Shown here: positions 9,966-19,783 of the stretch, in pieces
Numbering within the stretch: the stretch's first letter is position 1
Layout: the number at the start of each line of letters is the position of its first letter
Notes under the pieces: model-generated
The model's database searches: none
What the model was told of the DNA's origin: nothing
What the model saw: only the letters and a program-made list of their open reading frames with translations
Assembly (NCBI GenBank): GCA_963736595.1
Contig: CAVTPG010000009.1
Coordinates: forward strand, 1 to 64,000
Direction of reading: 5' to 3'
Source: Parapontixanthobacter sp963736595
Lineage (GTDB): Bacteria; Pseudomonadota; Alphaproteobacteria; Sphingomonadales; Sphingomonadaceae
Length of the DNA stretch: 64,000 nucleotides
Position numbers and translations under genes: made by a program

Positions 9966-10505
9966 ATCTCGCTGGTTTTGCCCGGTTGCAGTCCTTCGAG
10001 CGTCCACTCGCCGATCGACCACCGTACCAGCCTGAGCGTCGGAAATCCCACTGCTGCTGTCATACGGCGGACTTGCCGGTTTTTGCCCTCGCGAATTGTC
10101 AGCGTGATCCAGCTATCCGTGACGGTTTTACGAACTCTGATCGGCGGGTCACGCGGCCATAAATCAGGATCGGACACGCGCTCGACCGTAGCCGGACGCG
10201 TCATGCCATCCTTCAGGCGCACACCTTGGCGCAGTTTTTTCAGGCTTGCCTCGTCCGGCTCACCCTCGACTTGCACCAGATAGGTTTTCGCAACCTTGTA
10301 ACGCGGGTCGGAAAGGCGGGCTTGCAATTTGCCGTCATCGCACAGCAGCAGCAGGCCTTCGCTGTCCCGATCCAATCGGCCTGCTGGATAGACGTCCGGA
10401 CACATCGATGAAATCCGACAAGGTCTGCCGCGCTTCCGGCGTGCCGCGATCGGTGAATTGCGACAGCACGCCGTAGGGTTTGTTGAGCAGGATCAATCGC
10501 GCCAT
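9938..10505 (-). CDS. rluE: pseudouridine synthase, RluE/RsuA family, frameshifted near its N-terminus
   Basis: The long part of the frame encodes the catalytic domain: YPAGRLDRDSEGLLLL holds the catalytic Asp of the RsuA/RluB/E/F family, and EGKNRQVRRM is the conserved motif near the end. Upstream, from the ATG at 10505, a different frame encodes MARLILLNKPYGVLSQFTD... FIDV, the N-terminal strand of the same fold. A single extra base near 10392-10398 separates the halves; removing it gives 189 codons, a normal length. There is no S4 domain, which fits RluE (modifies 23S rRNA U2457 in E. coli). The last 28 bases overlap the convergent oxygenase gene. The exact rRNA target is inferred. Confidence 0.75.
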
Positions 10506-10673
10506 AGCATGACAGTTGAGAAATTCATGGCGAAGTCAAGCGCATGTGCCACGAACGCGCCGACTAAATCGCGTCGCGCCAAACCCTCGGCAGGTTGCTT
10601 TCAGCACGCTTTGCCACCTATGTGCTACACGGCAGCCGGGATGTCGCCAATTCAGGCGTAAGGGGACGCGCGA

Positions 10674-12175
10674 GTGACGGAAGATGAAGCGCGTAATGTA
10701 GAGCTTGTCCGCGCGATCGAGACGGAAGATCGCGAGGCCTTGTTGCTGACCAAGGAGGATCGCCAGCAGGCTGAGGCGCATGGTCTGGCCGCATCGGGTG
10801 CGGCCATCGGTGCTGCTGCCGGCGGGAAAGCAGAGCGCCAGTTTATCGCCGCGCGGGCTAATTTTGCGACGGCCCGGCTATCCACTCGCCATCCCGGCAT
10901 CACGGCGTTGCTGCAACGCAGTCGCTGGCCGCGTTGGATTTCTTGGGTCATTCCCTTGCTTGCGCTGGTTACGGGTTTTCTGGCCAATGAGTTTGGCACG
11001 GACAAGCGGCTGGATCTGCTCGCCGTGCCCTTGCTCGGTTTGATTGCATGGAATGTGCTGGTTTACTTCTGGATATTTGGCGCTGCTGTGACCGGCAAAG
11101 CCAAAGTGCCGACTGGACCATTTGCGTGGGTTTCACGTTTAGGGCGGCGCAATTTCGACCGAGGAACACCGCTGCACCGCGCGGCGGACAATTTTCAACA
11201 GCAATGGGCGCGATTGTCGGCTGGACTGAACACCGCGCGATTGTCACGGACTTTCCATCTGGCGGCGGCCCTGTTTGCCGTTGGATTGATTGCGGGCATC
11301 TATCTGCGCGCGCTGGTGATCGAATATCGGGCAGGGTGGGAAAGCACATTTCTTGGGCCGGAAGCAGTATTGGGCTTGCTCTCGGTCGTGCTTGGGCCAG
11401 CCAGCTTCGTTACCGGCATACCGATCCCGGGAGTGGACGAAATCGCCGCAATGCGGTGGAGCGATGCGGGCATCGCCGGGAATATGGGCGGCGTGAACGC
11501 GGCACCTTGGCTCTACCTTTACACCGCAACAATCATCGGCTTGGTCGTATTGCCGCGCCTGCTACTGGCAGTATGGCAAGGTTTTAAAGCAGTCCGGCTG
11601 GCGCGAAACTTCCCAATGGCCGGACAGGAAGATTTCTATTTGCGGCGGCTGATGCGAGCAGCTGGCGGCAGGGCCGGGTCGGCTCGGATTACGCCCTATG
11701 CCTATCGTCCCGACGAGCAGACGCGCAGCCAGCTAACCGAGGCACTGCGCGCAGCACTGGGCGATAGCGCGCAGATACGGTTCGACGAACCGGTCGAATA
11801 CGGCGCGGAGGATGACTGGCTGAAGGTCAGGCAATCGACCCGGCTGATGATTATCACATCCTGCTGTTTACGCTGTCGGCGACGCCGGAAGAGGAAAACC
11901 ACGGCGCGCTGGCAGCCGCCTTGGCTGGCCGAATTGCGAGCGAACATCCCGGGACGGTGCTGGCCGCGCTGATCGATGAAAGCCCCTATCGCAGCCATTT
12001 TGCAGGACAGTCCGGACTTGATGAGCGGGTCGAAACCCGTGTCGCGGCATGGCAACGGATATTAGCGGGCAAGCAGATCATCGTGTTGGCGCTGGACTTG
12101 TCGCAAGATGTCGATGACGGGCTGTCCGAGAAACTTGAAAGTGGCTTGTTGCCCGATGGAGCCATGCGCGGATGA
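10674..12175 (+). CDS. DUF2868 membrane protein, frameshifted
   Basis: The GTG at 10674 follows a purine-rich AAGGGGA. The N-terminal segment is acidic and Ala-rich, followed by several hydrophobic helices (WISWVIPLLALVTGFLA; LIAWNVLVYFWIF; two more near residues 200-300), as in DUF2868 proteins. The frame breaks near 11818: after EDDW the reading moves to a frame giving AIDPADDYHILLFTLSATPEEENH...LDESPYR-like sequence that runs to the stop at 12175. One missing G (TGG where TGGG is expected) accounts for it and restores 501 codons. The stop overlaps the start of the GTPase gene, so the two are co-translated. These two families usually occur together; their role is unknown. Confidence 0.75.
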
Positions 12176-13645
12176 GTAATCTCGAAATCCCACAGACTGG
12201 TGCAGCCATCGGCATTGGCACAACCGTCGATCTTAGTCTGATTTCGCACACCAATGCGGGCAAGACCACACTGGCCCGGACGCTCTTGGGCCGCGATGTG
12301 GGTGAAGTGCGCGATGCCGCCCATGTAACTGATTTATCGACCGGATATGTGCTGGTGCAGGATGGCGACGATACGCTGATGCTGTGGGATACGCCGGGGT
12401 TTGGCGATACGGCGCGGCTTTTGTCGCGGCTGAAAATGGCAAACAATCCGGTCGGCTGGCTGCTGTCACAAGTGTGGGACCGGTTCCGTGAGCGCGCTTT
12501 GTGGTCCAGTCAGCAAGCGGTAAAGAACGCGCGCGACGAAGCCGATGTCATTCTCTACCTCGTGAACGCTTCCGAAGATCCGCAAGCGGCAGCTTACGTG
12601 TCGCTGGAAATGGAAGTGCTGGCCTGGATTGGCAAGCCGGTGGTCGTGTTGCTCAATCAGCTTGGTTCCCCGCGAGAGGATAATTCTGACGACATCGCGC
12701 GGTGGAGCGCGATTGGCGCTGACGGCTTGGTTCGCGCGGTTTTGCCGCTGGATGCATTCGCGCGCTGCTGGGTGCAGGAAGGCGCGCTGCTGGATGCGGT
12801 GGCTCCGTTGCTGCCACCGGAAAAACAAGCAACGATGGCGGTTTTGCGGACGCGCTGGGAAGAACTTAACCGCGCCCGTTTTAATAAGTCGATGGGTGTT
12901 CTTGGGGCATATCTGGCGCGTGCGGCAAGCGATCACGAAGAGGTGGAGGAGCCGGGCTGGCAAGGCAAGCTGACGGGCGCTTTGACCGGGCAGGGGCGCG
13001 ATGGCGCAGCGGCGACGAAGGCAATGGCAGCCTTGGCCAAACGGCTGGCAACTGCGACGACGCAGTCCACCGAAGAGCTGATCCGCTTGCATGGCTTGTC
13101 CGGCAAAGCGACCCGCACAGTGTTGCAGCGTGTAGGCGATGATTACGCGCACGCGGCCAAAACCCCGGAAGGCGCTGCGGCAGCATTGGGGGGCCTGTTT
13201 TCCGGCGCAGTCGGCGGGCTGGCAGCCGACCTCGCTGCAGGAGGACTGACTTTGGGTGGCGGAATGATCGTCGGCGGAATTCTGGGCGCTTTGGGCGCGA
13301 CCGGCGTCGCCAAGGGCATCAACCTTGCGCGCGGCGAAGATGGTTCCGCCATGCGCTGGTCCAGTGATTTCTTCGAACGGCTGACCGTCACCGCGTTACT
13401 GCGCTATCTGGCAGTTGCGCATTTCGGGAGAGGTCGCGGCGACTGGTCCGAAAGCGAGCATCCCCCTTTTTGGCAGCCGATTGTCGAGCGCGAAGTGGCG
13501 AGCCGATCCAGCGAATTCAAGCGGTTGCAAAAAGCGGTGATTACACAGGCTGAGCAAACGGACGATGTGAATGAGGGGTTGCAGACGCTGTTGGCGGATT
13601 GTGGGACTGCTATTCTCGCCGAGCTTTATCCCACAGCAGGCGTAG
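12172..13645 (+). CDS. DUF3482 GTPase, partner of DUF2868 protein
   Basis: This is a membrane-associated GTPase. The P-loop region is HTNAGKTTLARTL (G1), with LWDTPGFGD (G3) and NASE/LLNQLG (N-x-D-like region replaced by NQLG). The C-terminal half carries Gly/Ala-rich hydrophobic hairpins (LGGLFSGAVGGLAADLAAGG) typical of membrane insertion. The observed frame runs on to 13950 antisense to acs, an implausible tail. One extra C in the CCC at 13630-13632 would move translation to the TAG at 13643-13645 and end the protein after AELYPQQA, giving about 490 residues. I therefore mark that as the probable end. ATG at 12172 overlaps the upstream stop. Function unknown. Confidence 0.7.
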
Positions 13646-13737
13646 TTTCCTCAGCGAGCCAAACGGCTCAGGAGCCTGAACACTACGCAATCGACGCAAC
13701 TATAAGGCCTCCGCTGCGCCTACAGGCGAACGCGCAG

Positions 13738-15678
13738 TCAGCCGTTCTGCCGCCCTTCGATCATCCGATCCACCAGCGACGGGTCGGCCAAGGTCGAAGT
13801 GTCACCGAGCGATCCGTAATCATTCTCGGCGATTTTGCGCAAAATTCGCCGCATGATCTTGCCGGAGCGGGTCTTCGGCAGGCCGTCGGTAAACTGCATC
13901 AAATCCGGGGTAGCAATCGGCCCGATCTCCTTTCGCACATAGGCGCGTAGTTCGGCGGCAAGATCGTCCGATCCGGCTTCCGACGCATTTAGGGTGACGT
14001 AGCAGTAAATGCCCTGTCCCTTGATGTCATGCGGGTAGCCAACCACCGCCGCTTCTGCGACTTTGGGGTGCAGCACCAGCGCGGATTCGACTTCCGCCGT
14101 GCCCATCCGGTGGCCCGACACGTTGATGACATCATCGACTCGCCCGGTGATCCAGTAATAATTATCGTCGTCCCGGCGACAGCCATCGCCGGTGAAATAG
14201 CGGCCTTTGTAGGTCGAGAAATAGGTCTGGTGGAACCGGTCATGATCGCCATAGATCGTGCGCGCCTGCCCGGGCCAGCTATGAGTAATGCACAGATTGC
14301 CTTCGGCAGCGCCCTCCAGAACAGCGCCTTCATTATCGACCAGTTGCGGCTGGATTCCAAAGAATGGCTTGCCCGCGCTACCCGGCTTCATGTCATGCGC
14401 GCCGGGCAAAGTTGTGATCATCACGCCGCCCGTCTCGGTCTGCCACCAGGTATCGACTATCGGGCAACGCTTGCCGCCGACGGTATCGAAATACCAGCGC
14501 CAGGCTTCTGGGTTAATCGGTTCGCCGACGCTGCCGAGCAGACGCAGCGATGACCGGTCACGGCTGGTCACATATTGGTCGCCTTCGCGCATCAGCGCCC
14601 GGATCGCGGTGGGTGCAGTATAGAGAATGTTGACCTGATGCTTGTCCACCACGTCCCAGATACGACCATGATCGGGGTAGTTGGGAACGCCTTCGAAAAT
14701 GACTTGCGTCGCGCCGTTCAAAAGCGGACCGTAAACGATGTAGCTGTGTCCAGTGACCCAGCCGATATCGGCAGTGCACCAGAATATTTCGCCCGCGCGA
14801 TAGTCGAATACATAGCGGAACGTCGTCGCGGTCCACACGCCGTATCCTCCGGTCGTATGCAGCACGCCCTTGGGCTTGCCGGTCGAGCCGGAGGTGTAGA
14901 GTATGAACAGCGGATCTTCCGCCGCCATGTCCTCGCACGGGCAATCTGTATCGGATTTTATATCGTCGTACCAATGGTCGCGCTCGGCCATCATGGCGAT
15001 GTCTGCGCCGGTATGGCGCACGACTAACACGCCATCGACTGCGACGTCTTTGTGGTCCAACGCAGCATCGACATTGGTTTTTAGCGGCACGGTTTTCCCG
15101 CCACGAAGTCCCGTATCGGCGGTGACTACAAAGCGGCTCTCGCAATCGATAATGCGCCCTGCCAAGGCTTCTGGTGAAAAACCGCCGAATACGACCGAAT
15201 GAATTGCGCCGATCCGTGCGCAAGCCAGCATGGCGGTCACGCCTTCGACGATCATCGGCATATAGATCGTGACGCGATCGCCCTTTGTGACGCCCATCGC
15301 TTTCATCGCATTGGCCATTGCGACGGTCTCACGGTGCAAGTCGCGATAGGTTAGCGTGCGGGTTGGTGCGGCAGGATCGTCAGGTTCGAAGATCAGCGCC
15401 GTATCATCGCCGCGCTGTGCAAGGTGGCGGTCCACTGCGTTGTGGCACAGGTTCAGGCGTCCATCGGAAAACCATTGAATATCGACCGGATCGAAGGACC
15501 AGTCCCCGCCGCGCGTCGGCCTTGTCGTCCAGTCCAGACGGTTGGCTTGCTCCAGCCAGAAAGTGTCGGGGGTGGCGAGCGATTGCCGGTAAAGCTCGGC
15601 ATATTGCTCCGCGTCGCAATGCGTCGCCTCATCATGTTGCGGCCGCTCTACAAATTCGCTCACGCTTAATTCCTTCAA
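13738..15678 (-). CDS. acs: acetyl-CoA synthetase (AMP-forming)
   Basis: This converts acetate, ATP and CoA to acetyl-CoA via acetyl-AMP, in the cytoplasm. At 646 residues it has the usual length for Acs. Visible signatures include the ANL nucleotide-binding loop YTSGSTGKPKG, TADIGWVTGHSY, DTWWQTETGG and TGDGCRRDDDNYYWITGRVDD (the hinge region). The C-terminal KTRSGKIMRR contains the catalytic Lys, at about residue 607, that is acetylated by Pat-type enzymes in other bacteria. The neighbours are unrelated: it is convergent with the GTPase gene and follows the fli operon on the same strand. Assignment is very secure. Confidence 0.96.
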   Translation of the reverse strand: MKELSVSEFVERPQHDEATHCDAEQYAELYRQSLATPDTFWLEQANRLDWTTRPTRGGDWSFDPVDIQWFSDGRLNLCHNAVDRHLAQRGDDTALIFEPDDPAAPTRTLTYRDLHRETVAMANAMKAMGVTKGDRVTIYMPMIVEGVTAMLACARIGAIHSVVFGGFSPEALAGRIIDCESRFVVTADTGLRGGKTVPLKTNVDAALDHKDVAVDGVLVVRHTGADIAMMAERDHWYDDIKSDTDCPCEDMAAEDPLFILYTSGSTGKPKGVLHTTGGYGVWTATTFRYVFDYRAGEIFWCTADIGWVTGHSYIVYGPLLNGATQVIFEGVPNYPDHGRIWDVVDKHQVNILYTAPTAIRALMREGDQYVTSRDRSSLRLLGSVGEPINPEAWRWYFDTVGGKRCPIVDTWWQTETGGVMITTLPGAHDMKPGSAGKPFFGIQPQLVDNEGAVLEGAAEGNLCITHSWPGQARTIYGDHDRFHQTYFSTYKGRYFTGDGCRRDDDNYYWITGRVDDVINVSGHRMGTAEVESALVLHPKVAEAAVVGYPHDIKGQGIYCYVTLNASEAGSDDLAAELRAYVRKEIGPIATPDLMQFTDGLPKTRSGKIMRRILRKIAENDYGSLGDTSTLADPSLVDRMIEGRQNG

Positions 15679-15726
15679 TAACGCATCAGCACACTAATCT
15701 GCGGCAAATGGTTTGTCAGGAAAAAC

Positions 15727-16101
15727 TCAAGCCGCCTCGCGAAAAGCCCCGGCAATGTCTTGTAAATCACTTCGCACAGATGCGACGATGTCGCGTTCGA
15801 ACCGCATGGTGGATTGCGAAATGCTGAGATGTGCCGCGCCGTAAAGCGAATGCAGTGCCTTAGCTAACGGCAGCGCGTCATCGATCCCCAAACGCAGCGC
15901 ATCGATGGCTCCTAAAGCGCGGATTAGCGCGCGACCACGTCGTTCGGTAAATCCGTTATCGTTGGCATAAAGCGATGCCTCGATCGCCTCGATGGCTTCT
16001 TGCAGGCACAAATGCACCAGATGCTGCCCATCTCCACCAGCAATCCGGGCGTCGATCGTCACGCGGCGATAGGCTTCTGCTGGTTGAAAGCGATGGACCA
16101 T
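15727..16101 (-). CDS. fliS: FliS-like flagellin export chaperone
   Basis: A 124-residue helical protein starts one base after the fliD stop, the classic fliD-fliS order. FliS binds the C-terminal disordered segment of flagellin in the cytoplasm and delivers it to the export gate. The sequence (EAIEASLYANDNGFTERRGRALIRALGAIDALRLGIDD) matches the helical pattern and length of FliS, though identity to well-studied FliS proteins is low. It is the last gene of the fli operon, and acs follows after about 48 bases. Confidence 0.7.
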   Translation of the reverse strand: MVHRFQPAEAYRRVTIDARIAGGDGQHLVHLCLQEAIEAIEASLYANDNGFTERRGRALIRALGAIDALRLGIDDALPLAKALHSLYGAAHLSISQSTMRFERDIVASVRSDLQDIAGAFREAA

Positions 16102-16102
16102 A

Positions 16103-17554
16103 TCAGCGGCTCTGCGCGTTCCAGACCGCGATCTGGCTCTTCAGAAATGACAGGGTGGATTGCGAGGAAGCCACGTTGCGATCGGCGGCGGCAAAAGAAC
16201 TGGTCATACGCTCGCGCAAGGCGGCTTGCTGTTCGGCGATATCCGACAGCTTATCCTCGATCCGCTGCTGCTGCTTTTCATAGCGGGCAAGCGATCCGCC
16301 AAGCGCGCCGGGATCGCCCGCCGTACCCATCTTGCGCGCCAGTGAATCCATTGTCGCAAACACACCATAAAGGCCGGTCGTGAACATTGCGGCGGCGCCA
16401 TCGGCATTTTCCAGCAAGGTCTTGCTCAGACGTGAATTGTCGAGCGTGAATGACCCATCACGGTTTAGCGACAGACCAAGGTCGGCCAGTGTCGATGGCT
16501 CTCCATCGGCTGCATTCGGCATAATGGTCTGCGAAGACAGAGTGGCCAAACTGCGCTTTAATAACCGCGCGCCTGCATCATTGCCAAGCTCTCCGCCAAG
16601 TGGTGCGGCACTGTCTTTAAGCTGCGAAGTAATGTCATTCAGAGCCGCCACGAAATCCGACATCAGCGATTTGATCGCGCCGTCTTTGGCATTGAAGGAA
16701 ACCTGCGTGGGCTGACCCGTGTTGGTACCGCCCAAGGTCAGAATAAGGCCTGCTGGTAGCCCGGTTGCGCGATTGCTGGCGCTGGTCATGGCCACGCCAT
16801 CCAGCGTGAATGCCGCATCTTGCGCAGCTTGACGCAACTGCCCGCTGTCACTTGCGGGTGACCATGATAGGTAATTTATATCACCTTGGGCCGGAGCGCC
16901 TCCGCCAAGTGGAAGGCCACCGCCGCCAGGTCCGCTGGTTTCGATGACAAAACCGTTTTCAGCGCCTTCCTGACCTTTCAGGACCAGCTGAGCGCCCGAC
17001 GTCCCATTGGCAACATACGCCGTAATGCCACTGGCGCTGACATTGATCTTGTTCGCAACATCGGCGAGCGTGTCGCTGCCACCAATGGTAATTTCGACGG
17101 CAGCGCGCTGTGTATTCTGGGCGAAACTGCCACCGGCTAGCTCGCCGAATTTCAGCGTCATCGTGCCTTCGCCGACCAGCGCATCGGCGGCACTATAGGC
17201 CTTGCTGGCGAAAATCTGGGTCTGCGCGAGCTGCGATACTTCCAGCGTGTAAGTGCCGCCGCCTTTGCTGCCGGGGGCCACGCTGGCACTTGCGACAGAA
17301 GCGTTGGCTACGCTCGCGCTGGGCGCAAGATCGCCGTCACGGATGCGGTCGCCCAACGCGCTGGCTAGCTGGCTTAATTGACTTTTCAGCGCGGCAGCAG
17401 CGGAAATGCGCAATTCGTTCGTTTCGCTGCGTGCTTCCAGTCGCTGAATTTGCGTCATAAAGCGGGCGGCGGAGAGATCTGCGGCGAGCTTTGCCATATT
17501 GACGCCGCTGCCTGCGCCCAGAGTGTTGACTATCGAAGATGCTGTGCTGTCCAT
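16103..17554 (-). CDS. fliD: flagellar filament cap protein FliD
   Basis: FliD (HAP2) caps the growing filament and assists flagellin folding outside the cell. It is 483 residues long. The N-terminal part (TLGAGSGVNMAKLAADLSAARF) has the typical FliD N-domain, followed by low-complexity Ser/Ala/Gly regions and the D2/D3-like middle. The C-terminal helices (EKQQQRIEDKLSDIAEQQAALRERMTSSF, then FLKSQIAVWN) form the conserved coiled-coil end. It sits 30 bases after flhB in the same operon. Confidence 0.9.
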   Translation of the reverse strand: MDSTASSIVNTLGAGSGVNMAKLAADLSAARFMTQIQRLEARSETNELRISAAAALKSQLSQLASALGDRIRDGDLAPSASVANASVASASVAPGSKGGGTYTLEVSQLAQTQIFASKAYSAADALVGEGTMTLKFGELAGGSFAQNTQRAAVEITIGGSDTLADVANKINVSASGITAYVANGTSGAQLVLKGQEGAENGFVIETSGPGGGGLPLGGGAPAQGDINYLSWSPASDSGQLRQAAQDAAFTLDGVAMTSASNRATGLPAGLILTLGGTNTGQPTQVSFNAKDGAIKSLMSDFVAALNDITSQLKDSAAPLGGELGNDAGARLLKRSLATLSSQTIMPNAADGEPSTLADLGLSLNRDGSFTLDNSRLSKTLLENADGAAAMFTTGLYGVFATMDSLARKMGTAGDPGALGGSLARYEKQQQRIEDKLSDIAEQQAALRERMTSSFAAADRNVASSQSTLSFLKSQIAVWNAQSR

Positions 17555-17584
17555 AAAATGCAGAACGGCTGATCCATTGCAGGA

Positions 17585-18715
17585 TTAAGCCGCGTGGGGT
17601 CGGCCTTCCGCGTCAAAGCGCAATGCAATCGGCACATCGACCAGCGGGCGCGCGATATATTCGCCGCGCTTCAACGATAAAACGAAGGCTAGGATACCAG
17701 CGATCGCGGCATAAAGCTCTTCGCGAATGACCTGATTTTCGCGTGTGGTGAAGAAAACCGAGCGTGCCAATGCCGGATATTCCAGTGTCGGCACATCGAA
17801 TTCTGATGCCAGCTCTCGCATGGCCAGCGCCTTGTCGCCGCGCCCCTTGGCCAAAACGATCGGCGCGGCTGCGCGGGTTGGATCATAGGCCAATGCGACG
17901 GCGAAATGTGTTGGATTGGTGAGGATAAATTGCGCTTCTTTGACTGCGCCGGACACACCGCCTTTCGCCAATTGCCGTTGTTTTTGCCGAATTGCGGCGC
18001 GCTTTTCCGGTGAGCCTTCGCTTTCCTTATGCTCGTCACGCACTTCCTGCTGCGTCATTTTCAGGCGGCCGATGCGGCGTAAAAACTGGATCGGCCAGTC
18101 GATCACGGCAATCACCGCCAATCCGGCCGACAGCAGCATGAGCAGCGCCGCAATACTTTGCCAGGCGGCACTAAGCTGCCCAGTGAGCTCACCGCGACCA
18201 AGGGCAAGCACTTTTTCAAGGTGCGTCCAGCCCCACACGGCGGCAATGCTGCCCAGCAACAGCACTTTCAAGACGCTTTTGCCAAGCTCGATCAGGCCTT
18301 GTGTGCCAAACATCCGCTTCAGTCCCGATAGCGGGTTCATCCGCGATCCCTTGGGCAGCGCATTGCCTGCAACAAACCGCCCGTCGCCAAATGCCAGCTG
18401 GGAGATGACGGTCGCGCATAGCACCAGCAAGCCCATTGTCAGGACAGGCGGAAGGATCGCGACCATAATGCTGAGCAGCGCTTGTCCCGGCGTAAAATCA
18501 TCCAGTGCGGCCCGGTCGAACTGCAGCGAGCTTAGCGCCGTCGCTTCGATTGCGTTGAACAGCCACGGTCCGGCGACCATCAGCCACAAAGCGCCGACCA
18601 GCACCGCAATCGCCGTGCCCAGCTCTTTGGAACGCAGGACATCGCCCTTTTTTGTGGCGTCTTTCTTGCGCTTATCGGTTGGCGCGAAGGACTTTTCGCC
18701 GGCCTGCTCGCTCAT
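17585..18715 (-). CDS. flhB: flagellar export switch protein FlhB
   Basis: FlhB is an inner-membrane component of the type III export gate that switches substrate specificity from rod/hook to filament proteins. The 376-residue product has an N-terminal cytosolic tail (EKSFAPTDKRKKDATKKGD), four transmembrane segments, and the cytosolic domain with the self-cleavage site NPTH (N267-P268). The motif LTNPTHFAVALAYD is complete, so autocleavage should work. Its ATG overlaps the end of fliR by four bases. The C-terminal tail beyond the conserved domain is short. Confidence 0.95.
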   Translation of the reverse strand: MSEQAGEKSFAPTDKRKKDATKKGDVLRSKELGTAIAVLVGALWLMVAGPWLFNAIEATALSSLQFDRAALDDFTPGQALLSIMVAILPPVLTMGLLVLCATVISQLAFGDGRFVAGNALPKGSRMNPLSGLKRMFGTQGLIELGKSVLKVLLLGSIAAVWGWTHLEKVLALGRGELTGQLSAAWQSIAALLMLLSAGLAVIAVIDWPIQFLRRIGRLKMTQQEVRDEHKESEGSPEKRAAIRQKQRQLAKGGVSGAVKEAQFILTNPTHFAVALAYDPTRAAAPIVLAKGRGDKALAMRELASEFDVPTLEYPALARSVFFTTRENQVIREELYAAIAGILAFVLSLKRGEYIARPLVDVPIALRFDAEGRPHAA

Positions 18716-19491
18716 CGGACCATCAACGCCTGCACCTGACCAAGCGCTTGTCCGGTCAGGGTGACGAAATGCTCGGTAATCAGTGGACTGGTCACAATTA
18801 ACGCGGCGATCCCGGCCAACACTCCGGCGGGTAGGCCAAGCGAAAACAGATTAAGCGATGGGGCGGAGCGGCTGAGCACTCCGGTGGCAACTTGCACTAG
18901 CAATAAAGCCAGCGTGACCGGCAATGCGATGGCGCAAGCGGCCAATAACATCGCGCTGCCAAACCCGACCACATCCCAAGCCCGCTCGGCGCCAAACCAT
19001 GTGCCTGGTGGCAGCATGGTGTAGCTTTCCACGATCAGCCGCAGCCAGATCAGATGCCCGCCCAAGCCAAGGAAAATCAGCGTGAGAACCAGCGTAAAAT
19101 ACTGGCCCAGCGCCCCTGACTGACCGCCTGTATTAGGATCGACTGCAGTCGCGATAGCCATGCCCATACCGCCGGAAATCTGTTCGGCAGCGATGACCGG
19201 AGCGGCGAAGCTTAATTGCAGTACAAAACCGAAGGCGAGGCCGATCACAACTTCCCCCGCAATGGCCACCATGGCAGGCAAAGATAGCAAATTATCGGGT
19301 GTGGTGACGGGCGTCCAAACGAGGACGAACACAGCGATTACTCCGGCCAGCGCGATCCGCAATTGCACCGGGACTGCCATCGCCCCGAAAATCGGTGCAG
19401 CCAGGAATGCGGCTCCGACCCTGACCATGACGAACAGCAGGCGCCACAAATCCTCTTCGACGACGCCAAAACCGAAATCGGGCAAGTTCAC
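18712..19491 (-). CDS. fliR: flagellar export gate protein FliR
   Basis: An inner-membrane export gate subunit that assembles with FliP and FliQ. It has six to eight hydrophobic segments. The frame is open from 19542, but the GTG at 19491, eight bases after the fliQ stop, gives the expected N-terminus (NLPDFGFGVVEEDLWRLLF) and about 259 residues, a normal FliR length. The conserved region near APIFGAMAVPVQLRIAL is clear. Spacing and strand agree with co-translation with fliQ and flhB. Confidence 0.92.
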   Translation of the reverse strand: MNLPDFGFGVVEEDLWRLLFVMVRVGAAFLAAPIFGAMAVPVQLRIALAGVIAVFVLVWTPVTTPDNLLSLPAMVAIAGEVVIGLAFGFVLQLSFAAPVIAAEQISGGMGMAIATAVDPNTGGQSGALGQYFTLVLTLIFLGLGGHLIWLRLIVESYTMLPPGTWFGAERAWDVVGFGSAMLLAACAIALPVTLALLLVQVATGVLSRSAPSLNLFSLGLPAGVLAGIAALIVTSPLITEHFVTLTGQALGQVQALMVR

Positions 19492-19498
19492 GCGGCGA

Positions 19499-19771
19499 TC
19501 ACCGGGAGATGCCCGCGATTTGTACGAAGATGTCCTTCGCAAAATCGCTGACCAAGCCGAACATCGCGCCGCCCATAACGACCAGCACCAACGCGATGAT
19601 CGCCAGTTTCGGTACGAATGTCAGCGTCTGCTCGTTCACGGAAGTCGCGGCCTGCACGATGCCGATAACCAAGCCGACAGCCAATGCGGCGAGCAATACG
19701 GGCGCTGCGACCAGCGCGGTAATCCATAACATCCGGTCGGTTAGCGCCAGCAATTCTGCGGTATTATCCAT
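19499..19771 (-). CDS. fliQ: flagellar export gate protein FliQ
   Basis: A 90-residue protein with two transmembrane helices, the standard size and topology of FliQ. Helix one is WITALVAAPVLLAALAVGLV, followed by the conserved IGIVQAATSVNEQTLTFVPK, which is diagnostic. The start ATG at 19771 has a strong GGAGG six bases upstream. FliQ packs around the FliP-FliR ring in the export gate. It lies 12 bases after fliP. Confidence 0.95.
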   Translation of the reverse strand: MDNTAELLALTDRMLWITALVAAPVLLAALAVGLVIGIVQAATSVNEQTLTFVPKLAIIALVLVVMGGAMFGLVSDFAKDIFVQIAGISR

Positions 19772-19783
19772 GCTCTGCCTCCA

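Noticed and set aside
12466..13152. 228-residue minus-strand frame
   Set aside because: It is antisense to the GTPase with recognisable G motifs, has no own start signals and no family resemblance.
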